Shown: piece after piece, positions 16,656 to 25,168 of the stretch | Layout: each line of letters begins with the position of its first letter | Numbering within the stretch: position 1 is the stretch's first letter | Source: Planctomycetaceae bacterium | GTDB lineage: Bacteria > Planctomycetota > Planctomycetia > Pirellulales > Pirellulaceae | Assembly: GCA_024225195.1 (NCBI GenBank) | Contig: JAAEMV010000138.1 | Span: 1 to 54,735 of the forward strand | Direction of reading: 5' to 3' | DNA length: 54,735 bases | Program-made: the position numbers and the translations under genes | The notes under the pieces: generated by a model | What the model was told of the DNA's origin: nothing | The model's input: the letters and a program-made list of their open reading frames with translations, nothing else | Databases searched by the model: none

Positions 16656-17969
16656 TTATTGATCTTTTTGAAGAACTTCCAACCCCTCCGAGAGAGCCTC
16701 CACCATCGAATCAATTTCTGATTCACTCAACACAGTTGAAAGCGCTGCCGAGCAGGTGTTGATCATCATGAAGCCACGTTCATAGAGAAAATTAACAAGA
16801 AATTCAATTTGCTTATTTTCCGAGGCATCCGAATACGTCTCTCTGTACCCTGTTGGAGCTTCCGATTTTAAGTGAACACGGAACATCGAACCGGCGCCTG
16901 TTACGCAGGCATTGGCTCCAACGGCTTCGATTGCCTCAGCGATTTTCAGACGCGAATAATCACCAAGCTGGTTGAGCCGATCTACCGCCTCGCGATCAAA
17001 CAACTCCATTGCCACCCGCCCTGCCGTCATCGTCACAGGATTCGCAGAGAACGTTCCAGAAAATGGAAATGGTAGTCGATCCCGCGTTGGATCAAGAACA
17101 GACATGAACTCATCTTTACCAGCCAACCCACCTACCGGAAAACCACCGCCAATTATTTTACCCAACGCAGTTAAATCCGGTTCAACGTCATACCAGTCCT
17201 GAGCGCCTCCCCACCCCATCCGAAAAGTAATCACTTCATCGAGTAAAAAGATACAATCGTGATCGAGTGTCCATTGTCGAATCGCTTGCATATACTCCTG
17301 GCTCGCCGGAATTAAACCAACGCGGTGGGGCAAAGGATCAATCAATACGCAAGCCAATTCATTTGCATGCTGATCTAATAATTCGAGTGTTTGGCTAATA
17401 TTATTAAACGGAAATACAATAACGTCATCGAGTGCAGCTTGAGGAGTCCCCTCGACAACCGGAACACTTTGGGGAGATGCGACACTGCCCCAATTCTTTG
17501 GATTAGATTTCTGACTGACCTCTGCATAGTCATAAGTTCCATGATAGGCACCCTCCGATTTGGCAATTTTAGGCCGTCCTGTAATTGCTCTGGCAGCCTT
17601 AATCCCCGCCATCACCGCCTCGGTTCCCGAATTCATAAATCGGATTTTTTCAAAGCCCTGATTGCGATCACAGATGTGCTGCGCGAATCGAAGCTCAGCC
17701 TCGGTAGCCATCGTAAACGCGGTACCTTGCTGAAGTTGACGAGTGACCGCCTCGACGACGACTGGATGGGCATGACCGTGAATTAAAGACGCCATGTTGT
17801 TCGCAAAATCAACACGAGTTACACCATCGAGATCTGTAACCCTGCACCCCTTTCCAAAATCAACATAATCAGGATTAGGCCTGCGGAAAATTGTATTTCG
17901 ACTAATCCCGCCGGGGAGTACCTGAAGAGCTTCTTTGTACAAGGCCTGGCTTTTTGTCTGCGGTTTCAT
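16656..17969 (-). CDS. Class III aminotransferase, glutamate-1-semialdehyde aminomutase-like
   Basis: A 437-residue PLP enzyme of the GSA-aminomutase branch. Visible marks are the N-terminal PGG segment, the phosphate-binding MNSGTEAVMAG (about 112-122), LLDEVITFRMG with the PLP-contacting Asp (about 244), and Schiff-base lysine K271 in LGKIIGGGFPVGG. The lysine motif matches HemL, but the neighbour is a radical SAM aminomutase-like gene rather than tetrapyrrole genes. A transaminase or aminomutase acting on a beta- or gamma-amino acid is therefore as likely as haem synthesis. The ATG at 17969 is preferred to a TTG four codons upstream. It lies 51 bases after its neighbour's stop, on the same strand. 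Confidence 0.85.
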   Translation of the reverse strand: MKPQTKSQALYKEALQVLPGGISRNTIFRRPNPDYVDFGKGCRVTDLDGVTRVDFANNMASLIHGHAHPVVVEAVTRQLQQGTAFTMATEAELRFAQHICDRNQGFEKIRFMNSGTEAVMAGIKAARAITGRPKIAKSEGAYHGTYDYAEVSQKSNPKNWGSVASPQSVPVVEGTPQAALDDVIVFPFNNISQTLELLDQHANELACVLIDPLPHRVGLIPASQEYMQAIRQWTLDHDCIFLLDEVITFRMGWGGAQDWYDVEPDLTALGKIIGGGFPVGGLAGKDEFMSVLDPTRDRLPFPFSGTFSANPVTMTAGRVAMELFDREAVDRLNQLGDYSRLKIAEAIEAVGANACVTGAGSMFRVHLKSEAPTGYRETYSDASENKQIEFLVNFLYERGFMMINTCSAALSTVLSESEIDSMVEALSEGLEVLQKDQ

Positions 17970-18020
17970 TCTTCTTATCAATCGAAAAACAACTCAAATT
18001 TAAAGTTACTCAACTCGCCA

Positions 18021-19433
18021 CTAGTAAACCGGTTTCCCCGTTGTGCTTGCAAACAAACCGGCCTCATCGAAGATAATGCGATCCTCGTAATCATTGAACC
18101 AAATCGCTTCCGGATTCCGCCCAACAATTGCAATTTTCCCGCGATACTTTGCGTCGGCGGCTCCCCGGTACAGCTTAAAAATCAAGACACCATTTTCACC
18201 ATGAGGAACGTCCATCGGTTCGTCGGTCACCGCACAGACTTCAGTCTTACCTTTGTAATGAGTGATCGATAGTTTGGCATGCGCTTCGATCCCCGAAAGC
18301 CCCTTTTGAGATTCATTGAGAATTCTCCAAGCCTCCTCAATCGTTAGATTAAAAGCCCGATGGCCGACGATGTCGCGTCCGCAATAAAACCTTGAATTCT
18401 CAATCCCATTACGCTTTAACTCACGCTGTAAAATTCGCAGGGCATCAGGATTATCATTAATTCCTTTAATGATCGGCGACTGATTATCAATGTTCACCCA
18501 GTTGCGACTTTTAAGTCGTTTAACTGAACGGCGTGTGTTGTCCAACCAGACCAACCCGCCACTTTGATCAGTAACATACTCACCCTCGGAGTTTTTCTTA
18601 AGAAACTCATCGGGATGATTAAAATGAACGACAAATCGCAGATTGACGCCGGGATAGGCCTCGTGAAATCCGTCTAACATTTTGAAAAACGAATCATCGA
18701 ATCGGTCGGGAAAAAAGGCTAGTTCCTTAGTTCCAATGCGGATATTCTCGACCCCGGCATCGGCCAAAGATGCCCACCAATTGCCAATAATTTTGTTACT
18801 AAGCACCATTGGATCGCCACCGGACATCAAAATCTCTCTCAGCTTCTCACGACCAGTCTCCGGATGCTTACCACCGTTAGCCTCCACTGCTTGATTGTGA
18901 GCAATGATGTAGCTACAGATTTCATCAACTTTCGCGAGTCCCTTGGGAGCCATAGCACCATCGGGTCGAGACACCTCTTTCTTCGCAATGAGCTCCTCGC
19001 GGTAACAAAATCTACAATGTGCGGAACACGTTGACGCAACATAAATCAGCCCAATTTCATACTTGTGTAACAAGCCTTCCACTGGACTGTAATCCATTTG
19101 CTTGCCCGGATCTTGTGAACCCGCAAGATCAAAGGTCTCGGCAGGACTCGCTTTGATTAACTGCTGAATCGCAGCACTGTTCCTAGCCTGTTCAAAATAA
19201 TGCCGGGTAATCTTAACGGGCATGCGGGATTCAATATCTCTCTCTGTTCCTTTGATTTCCACCAGCGCTGCTAACTCATCTTCGCTATAAAAACCCTGCA
19301 TCTCCGGGGCAACAGATTTGTCAATGAATTTTTTTAAACCCGATGTGATCTGGCGATCGTACTTCGCTTTTTCGATAGAGCTAACAAAAGACTGAGCTTT
19401 TTCTGAAGCGGTAAAATTAGAAATCGTTGACAT
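18021..19433 (-). CDS. KamA-family radical SAM protein (lysine 2,3-aminomutase-like)
   Basis: 470 residues. The radical SAM cluster motif is CSAHCRFC (C136, C140, C143), followed by the SAM-contacting GGDP (SGGDP, 204-208). The overall plan (helical N-terminus, TIM barrel, C-terminal extension) is that of lysine 2,3-aminomutase and relatives, which move an amino group from the alpha to the beta carbon using PLP and SAM. Departures are visible. The residues after the cluster are YREE instead of the usual TRR. The PLP-lysine motif PGGGGK is absent; HYKGKTEV (K394/K396) sits in the equivalent place. Substrate is therefore open. It pairs with the aminotransferase gene downstream. Confidence 0.8.
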   Translation of the reverse strand: MSTISNFTASEKAQSFVSSIEKAKYDRQITSGLKKFIDKSVAPEMQGFYSEDELAALVEIKGTERDIESRMPVKITRHYFEQARNSAAIQQLIKASPAETFDLAGSQDPGKQMDYSPVEGLLHKYEIGLIYVASTCSAHCRFCYREELIAKKEVSRPDGAMAPKGLAKVDEICSYIIAHNQAVEANGGKHPETGREKLREILMSGGDPMVLSNKIIGNWWASLADAGVENIRIGTKELAFFPDRFDDSFFKMLDGFHEAYPGVNLRFVVHFNHPDEFLKKNSEGEYVTDQSGGLVWLDNTRRSVKRLKSRNWVNIDNQSPIIKGINDNPDALRILQRELKRNGIENSRFYCGRDIVGHRAFNLTIEEAWRILNESQKGLSGIEAHAKLSITHYKGKTEVCAVTDEPMDVPHGENGVLIFKLYRGAADAKYRGKIAIVGRNPEAIWFNDYEDRIIFDEAGLFASTTGKPVY

Positions 19434-19817
19434 GGGAGGATTCCATCGAAATAAGAATTCAAACCTGAGATTATAAAAAGGAGCGGTCGCAGACCGGTTC
19501 CCTGTTCCGTCATGTTAGCCTTCGGCTCGCGACAATCAACCCGAACCTCTCGATCCGTCAGTTCAAAAAAAAACTCGGAATGGCTAATCTCAAAGTCGTT
19601 CACAAAATCGCTTAAAAGATGGGGGTTTTGATACTTTTTCAAAAAAAGAATCATTCACCAATCGCTATCATTCGAGTGAACAATCCAGATAGTAGACGTT
19701 GCGTTCCAGCGAACCAATTTTCAAACAGTTTTTGAAATCTAATTCAGCTGATTCGCGAACGAAAAAGGCTTCGCGGACCAAAAATTTCGCCATCAAAAGA
19801 AGACAACCGACACTCAA
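19434..19817. other. Spacer without recognisable gene
   Basis: 384 bases between the radical SAM gene and the next minus-strand gene. Short open frames here lack SD sequences and any family resemblance. I see no terminator hairpin. The promoter of the radical SAM/aminotransferase pair should lie at its left end. Confidence 0.5.
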
Positions 19818-20993
19818 TTATTTTGCCATGTTGAAAATAACGAAAGCGGCGATGATGGCGAGAGCTCCAGCTAGGATCGCCATTAAGATTTTCACCCAAC
19901 TGTAGGGACGTTGCCCCTGAATCTCACCAGTCACCGCATTAACAAAAATCCGATACGGTTTATTTTTAAACCGATAAGTCATGAGATAAACTGGCAGCAA
20001 TAGGTGTTTGTAGGTAACCGCGTCGTACCGCGATTTGACCGAATGAACACGTTGCTTATCTCCACCAATGCGTCCTCGAACGTCGGAAAGAATTGCGTTA
20101 TCAATTCGCTTCTTCCCCTGTTCGAATCCACGATCTAATTCAATATCGTAAGTCCGCGCTAAATATCCAGCGAGATATTGCTGGGTGAAGGGCACACATT
20201 CGGTCAGCGGCCAGGGTTCCAGAGCAATGATGTAGCTTTCAGGAAAACCTTGACTGGCAACCACCAATACATCATCAAAAAAACGTTGAAATCTTCCCGA
20301 CGCAGGATACCAGCGGGTGCGAGTCTCGGTTCGCTTGTTCTTACCCGTCCCTACACGGACCGTATAGTTTTCCCCACGCTCCCCCGAGTAAGAATTAAAC
20401 GTGAGGGAGTCGAAAGTCCAATAAGGAAGGTAAACCCCGTTAAATTTTCCCTGGGCACCTCGCTTTTTAAAATCTCCCGGTGCAAACCACCTCGACTTCA
20501 CCCAATCTTTCAGCTTCCCCTGCACGGTAGTGCGTTCGACCAGGAACGGCAAAACACCGTCGACGGGAACACGTTTAGTCGCGGTATGTACGTTTTCGCG
20601 TTGAATTGGCGAACCGCAATAAGGACATTCAGTACTGGTCAACGTCCCCGTGAAAACAACGACACCGCTGCAAGAATCGCAGCGAACTTCACTACAACCG
20701 CTCGCCCCTTCAGTCTCACTTGCCTTTGCCTGCTCATCTAATTCGCGAAACTCAACAATGCGTTCAAGCATGGCGTGAAAATCTTGCTCCACCACCTCGC
20801 TGTCTTCCGCAAGTTCAACGTCCTTCTCAAATCCGCAGAACGGGCACTTCAGTTTTTGCTCACCGATATGGAACTCAAAATCCGCTCCACAGCTATCGCA
20901 TGGGAAAATTCGGGCCTTCCCCTCATCCGTCGTCGCGCCGACAATGTCGCTGCGTCCAAGGAGTTCCTCGACTTCAGATTCCGGAGATTCCAT
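19818..20993 (-). CDS. Zinc-ribbon protein with C-terminal membrane anchor (YdjG-like)
   Basis: 391 residues from the ATG at 20993. Two zinc ribbons are visible: CDSC...CPFC (C32, C35, C50, C53) and CDSC...CPYC (C105, C108, C123, C126). A Trp/Tyr-rich domain (about 150-355, GVYLPYWTFDSLTFNSYSG, YKHLLLPVYLMTYRFK) and one transmembrane helix (about 367-387) follow, so most of the protein faces the cytoplasm. This layout resembles Bacillus subtilis YdjG, reported to act with YdjH and the SPFH protein YdjI in recruiting PspA to the membrane. The next gene upstream encodes an SPFH protein, which supports that reading. Automatic labels such as 'primosomal protein N-prime' rest only on the zinc ribbon. 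Confidence 0.75.
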   Translation of the reverse strand: MESPESEVEELLGRSDIVGATTDEGKARIFPCDSCGADFEFHIGEQKLKCPFCGFEKDVELAEDSEVVEQDFHAMLERIVEFRELDEQAKASETEGASGCSEVRCDSCSGVVVFTGTLTSTECPYCGSPIQRENVHTATKRVPVDGVLPFLVERTTVQGKLKDWVKSRWFAPGDFKKRGAQGKFNGVYLPYWTFDSLTFNSYSGERGENYTVRVGTGKNKRTETRTRWYPASGRFQRFFDDVLVVASQGFPESYIIALEPWPLTECVPFTQQYLAGYLARTYDIELDRGFEQGKKRIDNAILSDVRGRIGGDKQRVHSVKSRYDAVTYKHLLLPVYLMTYRFKNKPYRIFVNAVTGEIQGQRPYSWVKILMAILAGALAIIAAFVIFNMAK

Positions 20994-21123
20994 ATCGCTT
21001 TCGCTCGACTTAACTAGACCCAAAACGAGGTTCTAAGAATTCAATCGTGACCCACTAAAAATCGTCTTCGCCGCAGCAGATTTGTGGTTGCAAATCAGCT
21101 GCCGGCGACGATTATGATTTTAA

Positions 21124-22209
21124 TTAACTAGGCGGTGGGGGAGGGGGGACGGCACCAAAGTGACCTGACAATTGGGGGACTTGCCCCGCAGTCATCCACT
21201 GCCCTAGGGACGGTGACCAAACATTGGTTGACGCAAGAACACCTCCACTTTGGATCATTTGAACCAACTGGGCGTCATTATAAGGCCCTTGCGACTGACC
21301 ATTAACTGAGATGTGCCACGTCGCCTGCGGCGGCGCGGGAGGCGCAGACAAGCCAGGTGACTGGACCATTTGGTTAGCCATCGCGAAACCCATTCCAAGC
21401 CCCATCCCATCGGCAGCACCACCGCCTGCAGGATTATCAGCAGCGGCCATCATTGCATTGCCCATCTGGAACTGCTGGAACCGGTTCATATCACCAATCA
21501 CGCCCATACTACTGCGTGTATCAATTGCTTTTTCAACTTCCTCAGGCAAGGAAATATTGACGATGTTCAACTGCGGGATATCGAGTCCATACTCATCGTC
21601 GACTCGCTCAACAACCGCTTTGCGAAGTTGCTCGGAGAAATCACCGTAATGACTTGCCAAATCGAGAGCGGCCACTTTTGATTCACCTAATAAATCTGCC
21701 AAGGCAGTAATCAAAATCGACCGCATCAGTTCACTGATCTCATCAGCTTCAAATGACGAATCTGTTCCAATCAATTCCCTCAACAACGCCTTGGGATCCT
21801 CTGCTCGCAGAGAATAAGTTCCAAACGCACGTAATCGAATCGGACCGAAATCCGGATCGCGGAACATAATTGGATTGGGGGTTCCCCACTTCAAATCAGT
21901 AATCTGACGGGTACTGACGAAGTAAACCTCTGAACGGAACGGGCTATTAAAACCGTGCTTCCAGCCCATGATCGTACTGAGAATTGGAATGTTGTCAGTG
22001 GTTAATTTGTAGTTTCCGGGTTCGAATACGTCAGCAATTTCACCTCGGTGGACAAGAATTGCCATCTGACCGGGACGAACGATAAGCTCGGCACCATTCT
22101 TAATTTCATTCTGGTACCGCGGAAAACGCCACGCAATTGTGTGCCGCGAATCGTCAATCCATTCAATAATGTCGACGAGTTCATTTCGCAGCTTGTCAAA
22201 CAAGCCCAT
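21124..22209 (-). CDS. SPFH/band-7 protein with C-terminal GYF_2 domain (YdjI-like)
   Basis: 361 residues. Residues about 20-215 form the SPFH domain of the YdjI/virion-core type (PRYQNEIKNGAELIVRPGQMAILVHRGEIADVF is its typical opening). A Gly/Ala/Met-rich linker (about 235-290) follows, then a GYF_2-like domain (about 297-350, WHISVNGQSQGPYNDAQL to WMTAGQVPQL) and a Pro tail. Related proteins often end in a zinc ribbon; here a GYF_2 module takes that place. The start is firm, with AGGAG seven bases upstream of the ATG. The zinc-ribbon membrane protein is the next gene, about 130 bases on, suggesting one membrane-associated complex. Confidence 0.85.
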   Translation of the reverse strand: MGLFDKLRNELVDIIEWIDDSRHTIAWRFPRYQNEIKNGAELIVRPGQMAILVHRGEIADVFEPGNYKLTTDNIPILSTIMGWKHGFNSPFRSEVYFVSTRQITDLKWGTPNPIMFRDPDFGPIRLRAFGTYSLRAEDPKALLRELIGTDSSFEADEISELMRSILITALADLLGESKVAALDLASHYGDFSEQLRKAVVERVDDEYGLDIPQLNIVNISLPEEVEKAIDTRSSMGVIGDMNRFQQFQMGNAMMAAADNPAGGGAADGMGLGMGFAMANQMVQSPGLSAPPAPPQATWHISVNGQSQGPYNDAQLVQMIQSGGVLASTNVWSPSLGQWMTAGQVPQLSGHFGAVPPPPPPS

Positions 22210-22468
22210 TTACTGACTCCTGGAAGAAGAGATTCAAAAGCAAGTCGCAGGTAGATTACTGCGATCGTCCAAGTATACCACTGCGGTTAAACCCGTCAAA
22301 TACGGGACGTCTGCACTCGGCCCCGCCACACGCAGCTTTACCATCCAGAAACACTGGATTTAATTAACCCAGCGTCGTCCTTGTGGTTAATTACGAGCCC
22401 AAGTGCTGCTCGACACCAATACTTGCCGCCCATTACCGCCTAGACACATTGAGAAATTAGGAAGGTTA

Positions 22469-23602
22469 CTAAATCTGAACCCACCGAAATAAAACCGACA
22501 TTCCCTGACCACCACCGACACACAACGTCGCAATGCCCAATGCTCCCACCTGACCTTGCTGTTTCAACCGATCATGAAGTGTCATCACCAGCCTTAATCC
22601 ACTCGCACCCAAAGGGTGCCCTAACGCCAATGCACCACCCCATGTATTGACCCGCTCCATTGGAATCTCGAGATCCGCCATGGAAGCTAAGACCTGTATC
22701 GCGAAAGCCTCATTGATTTCAAACGCCGAAACTTCTTTCGCGGTAATACAATTCCGCTCGAATATTTTTCGGGTCGCCGGCACCGGCCCAAGCCCCATTA
22801 ACTCGGGTGACACATGCCCGTATTGGACATCGACAATCTCTAGCCCAGCCGAAATCCCAAGCGACCTCGCACACGCTTCTTCTACCACCCACCCACTGGT
22901 CGCTCCATCAGTCAGCGGCGAGGACGTCGCAGCTGTTACAGTGCCCCCGTCATTAAACGCGGGCGGTAAACTCGCGATTTTCTCCCGATTCACAGGGTAT
23001 CTAACAAATTCATCGCCACTAATTAAAAAAGGATGCAATTGTTCCACATAAGCCCCACTCTGATGCGCCTCATGAGCAAGCGTGTGACTTCGTTCTGCAA
23101 AATCTTCTTGTGATACGCGGTCGAACTGAGGATATTTCGCAGCCACCTGCTCAGCGGTTTGACCGTTCGGGATATAGGCGTGCTCATTAACAGCCTTAAT
23201 GCTTTCGGACTCCGAAAAATTTGCTCCGCGGCGTGGAATCCGGCTCATCGACTCAATACCCGCTGTCAAAAACTTTGTGCCCCACGAAGCTTTCACACGC
23301 GCTGCTGCCACTGCAACCGCCTCCAGACTACTCGCACAAAGTCGATTCACCACCATTCCCGGCACTTCCAACCCGGCCCCTAACGCCGCCAAGCGACCGA
23401 CATTGTAACCCTGCTCATGCTCGGGATAAGCACAACCAACAATCAAATCCTCTGCCCCTGAATTCCACAATTCGGGAGAGCGACTCGCCTGAGCATTCAA
23501 CATCTCAACCAACAAATCATCCGCTCGGACATCCCGGTAAGCACCTTTAAAAGAGCGTCCGAAGGGAGTTCTAAGTCCCGAAGTAAAAATCGCCTTGGGC
23601 AT
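22469..23602 (-). CDS. Thiolase (acetyl-CoA acyltransferase family)
   Basis: 377 residues from the ATG at 23602; the longer frame to 23704 adds residues absent from the family. The catalytic set is complete: nucleophile C89 in NRLCASS, NEAFA, H329 in GHPLGASG and C361 in CVGGGQG. It would cleave a 3-oxoacyl-CoA with CoA, or condense two acyl-CoAs. The CoA-transferase subunits just upstream fit either ketone-body or acetoacetate use, or the last steps of the 3-oxoadipate pathway (a PcaF-like role); sequence alone does not decide. It is the last gene of a probable six-gene minus-strand operon. Confidence 0.88.
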   Translation of the reverse strand: MPKAIFTSGLRTPFGRSFKGAYRDVRADDLLVEMLNAQASRSPELWNSGAEDLIVGCAYPEHEQGYNVGRLAALGAGLEVPGMVVNRLCASSLEAVAVAAARVKASWGTKFLTAGIESMSRIPRRGANFSESESIKAVNEHAYIPNGQTAEQVAAKYPQFDRVSQEDFAERSHTLAHEAHQSGAYVEQLHPFLISGDEFVRYPVNREKIASLPPAFNDGGTVTAATSSPLTDGATSGWVVEEACARSLGISAGLEIVDVQYGHVSPELMGLGPVPATRKIFERNCITAKEVSAFEINEAFAIQVLASMADLEIPMERVNTWGGALALGHPLGASGLRLVMTLHDRLKQQGQVGALGIATLCVGGGQGMSVLFRWVQI

Positions 23603-23709
23603 TTCATTATCACAAAGTAAAACAAATTGAATCTGTAAAAATTGACGACCGCTCTTCAGCAACCAACCGTTTCCGAAATAGCAAAAGACAGGAACCGAAA
23701 ACACTCACG

Positions 23710-24372
23710 TCACTTTGCCGATAAAAGCAAACCGTCGGGCATTCCAAGTTGCTCTTCTGTCACACCAGGAGCAAGTTTTTCGACCTGAAATGATTCGCCC
23801 GTTGGCGTAAAGACGCCTAAGTCGGTGACAATCTTGTGAACCACTCCCTTGCCGGTGAGAGGAAGAGTACACCGATGCAGCAACTTCAATTCCCCTCGTT
23901 TTGAAAAATGGGTCAACATTACAATGACTAATTTGGCACCATGAACAAGGTCCATCGCGCCTCCCATTCCCGTCACCTTTTTCCCCGGAATCATCCAGTT
24001 TGCAAGACTTCCTTCTGCATCGACTTGCATTCCGCCAAGTACACAAACATCTATGTGCCCTCCACGAATCATTCCAAAACTCATCGAACTGTCAAAATAA
24101 CTGGCTCCTTTTTTAACCGAAATCGTTTCTTTACCAGCATTGATCAATGTGGCTGAAACCGTTTGAGGAGTGGGGCGGCCAGCGACACCCAACACCCCGT
24201 TCTCTGAGTGAATCCAAATTCCCTTTTCCGGTGGAATCCGTTGAGCGACAAGCGTTGGGATTCCAATTCCAAGATTCAAACTCGAACCGTCGCTTAACAT
24301 CTCGATCACTTGATCGACCATTTCATTCTTAGACCAATGATTTTTCGAAACAGACACGCCTGACTCCCCCAT
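23710..24372 (-). CDS. 3-oxoacid CoA-transferase subunit B
   Basis: 220 residues, the normal length for the beta subunit of succinyl-CoA:3-oxoacid (or 3-oxoadipate) CoA-transferase. The catalytic glutamate lies in HSENGVLG (E57). LNLGIGIPT near the start and GGAMDLVHGAK in the middle are family marks. A strong SD (GGAGG, seven bases) precedes the ATG. It pairs with subunit A, which lies directly upstream (38 bases). The transferred substrate may be acetoacetate or 3-oxoadipate. Confidence 0.92.
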   Translation of the reverse strand: MGESGVSVSKNHWSKNEMVDQVIEMLSDGSSLNLGIGIPTLVAQRIPPEKGIWIHSENGVLGVAGRPTPQTVSATLINAGKETISVKKGASYFDSSMSFGMIRGGHIDVCVLGGMQVDAEGSLANWMIPGKKVTGMGGAMDLVHGAKLVIVMLTHFSKRGELKLLHRCTLPLTGKGVVHKIVTDLGVFTPTGESFQVEKLAPGVTEEQLGMPDGLLLSAK

Positions 24373-24410
24373 TAAAAATCCTCCACAGATCCACTTTGCG
24401 AAAACCCGTG

Positions 24411-25109
24411 TTAGTTCTGATCCTCAAAAATTGGAATTTCGATTGTATTCTCGTAATCAGCACCCTGGTAAATCCGTTGCACGAACACTCCCGGGAGGTG
24501 AACATTTTCCGGTAAAATCTCACCCAACTCGACCAACTCCTCAACCTCGACGATGGTCACTTTCGCGGCCATCGCCATCAAGGGAGAAAAGTTCCTCGCC
24601 GTTTCTTGAAACCACAAGTTGCCATAGGCATCACCTTTTTGAGCTTTGATAATTGCAAAATCGGCGGTCAACGGAAGCTCTAGCAAACATGGCATATCAA
24701 ACGTCCGCGATTCTTTTCCTTCAGCAATCTCAGTCCCGGATCCAGCAGGGGTATAAAAACCGCGAATGCCCATTCCGGCAGCCCGAATTCGCTCACTGAA
24801 CGTTCCCTGCGGAACCAAAGTAACCTCAACTTCATTAGCCAGCATCTGCTCTTCCAGATCAGGGTTACCGCCCACGTAACTGCAAGTCGCTTGACTGATC
24901 TGTTTCCCTTTTAACAACCACGCCAATCCACGCCCCGAATTTCCAATATTGTTGGAAATTGCATGTAGATTCTTAAGCCCCAAACGACGTATTTCTAAAA
25001 TGCTGTTTTCAGGAATTCCACACAGTCCGAATCCTCCGCTCATAACCGAGGCTCCATCTTTCATGTCGAACAATGCTGCCTTCGCGTCCTTAAATACCTT
25101 GGATGTCAC
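24411..25109 (-). CDS. 3-oxoacid CoA-transferase subunit A
   Basis: 232 residues from a GTG start at 25109, chosen because AAGGAG lies five bases upstream and the product then begins VTSKVFKDAKAAL, like the family. The frame extends to 25172 without an SD. The CoA-binding glycine-rich segment GGFGLCGIPE (about 25-34) and GAGMGIRGFYTPAG-like region (AAGMGIRGFYTPAGSG) are present. Together with subunit B it forms the heteromeric CoA-transferase. The gene starts 59 bases after the DUF1501 gene's stop, in the same direction. Confidence 0.92.
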   Translation of the reverse strand: MTSKVFKDAKAALFDMKDGASVMSGGFGLCGIPENSILEIRRLGLKNLHAISNNIGNSGRGLAWLLKGKQISQATCSYVGGNPDLEEQMLANEVEVTLVPQGTFSERIRAAGMGIRGFYTPAGSGTEIAEGKESRTFDMPCLLELPLTADFAIIKAQKGDAYGNLWFQETARNFSPLMAMAAKVTIVEVEELVELGEILPENVHLPGVFVQRIYQGADYENTIEIPIFEDQN

Positions 25110-25168
25110 CGAGGCTCCTTTATAGATTACACTGCGTCGGAAATAATCGAGAGATATTAAAATCAAGG

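Noticed and set aside
19818-20993. Reading the zinc-ribbon protein as primosomal protein N'
   Set aside because: No helicase motifs are present; only the zinc ribbons are similar.
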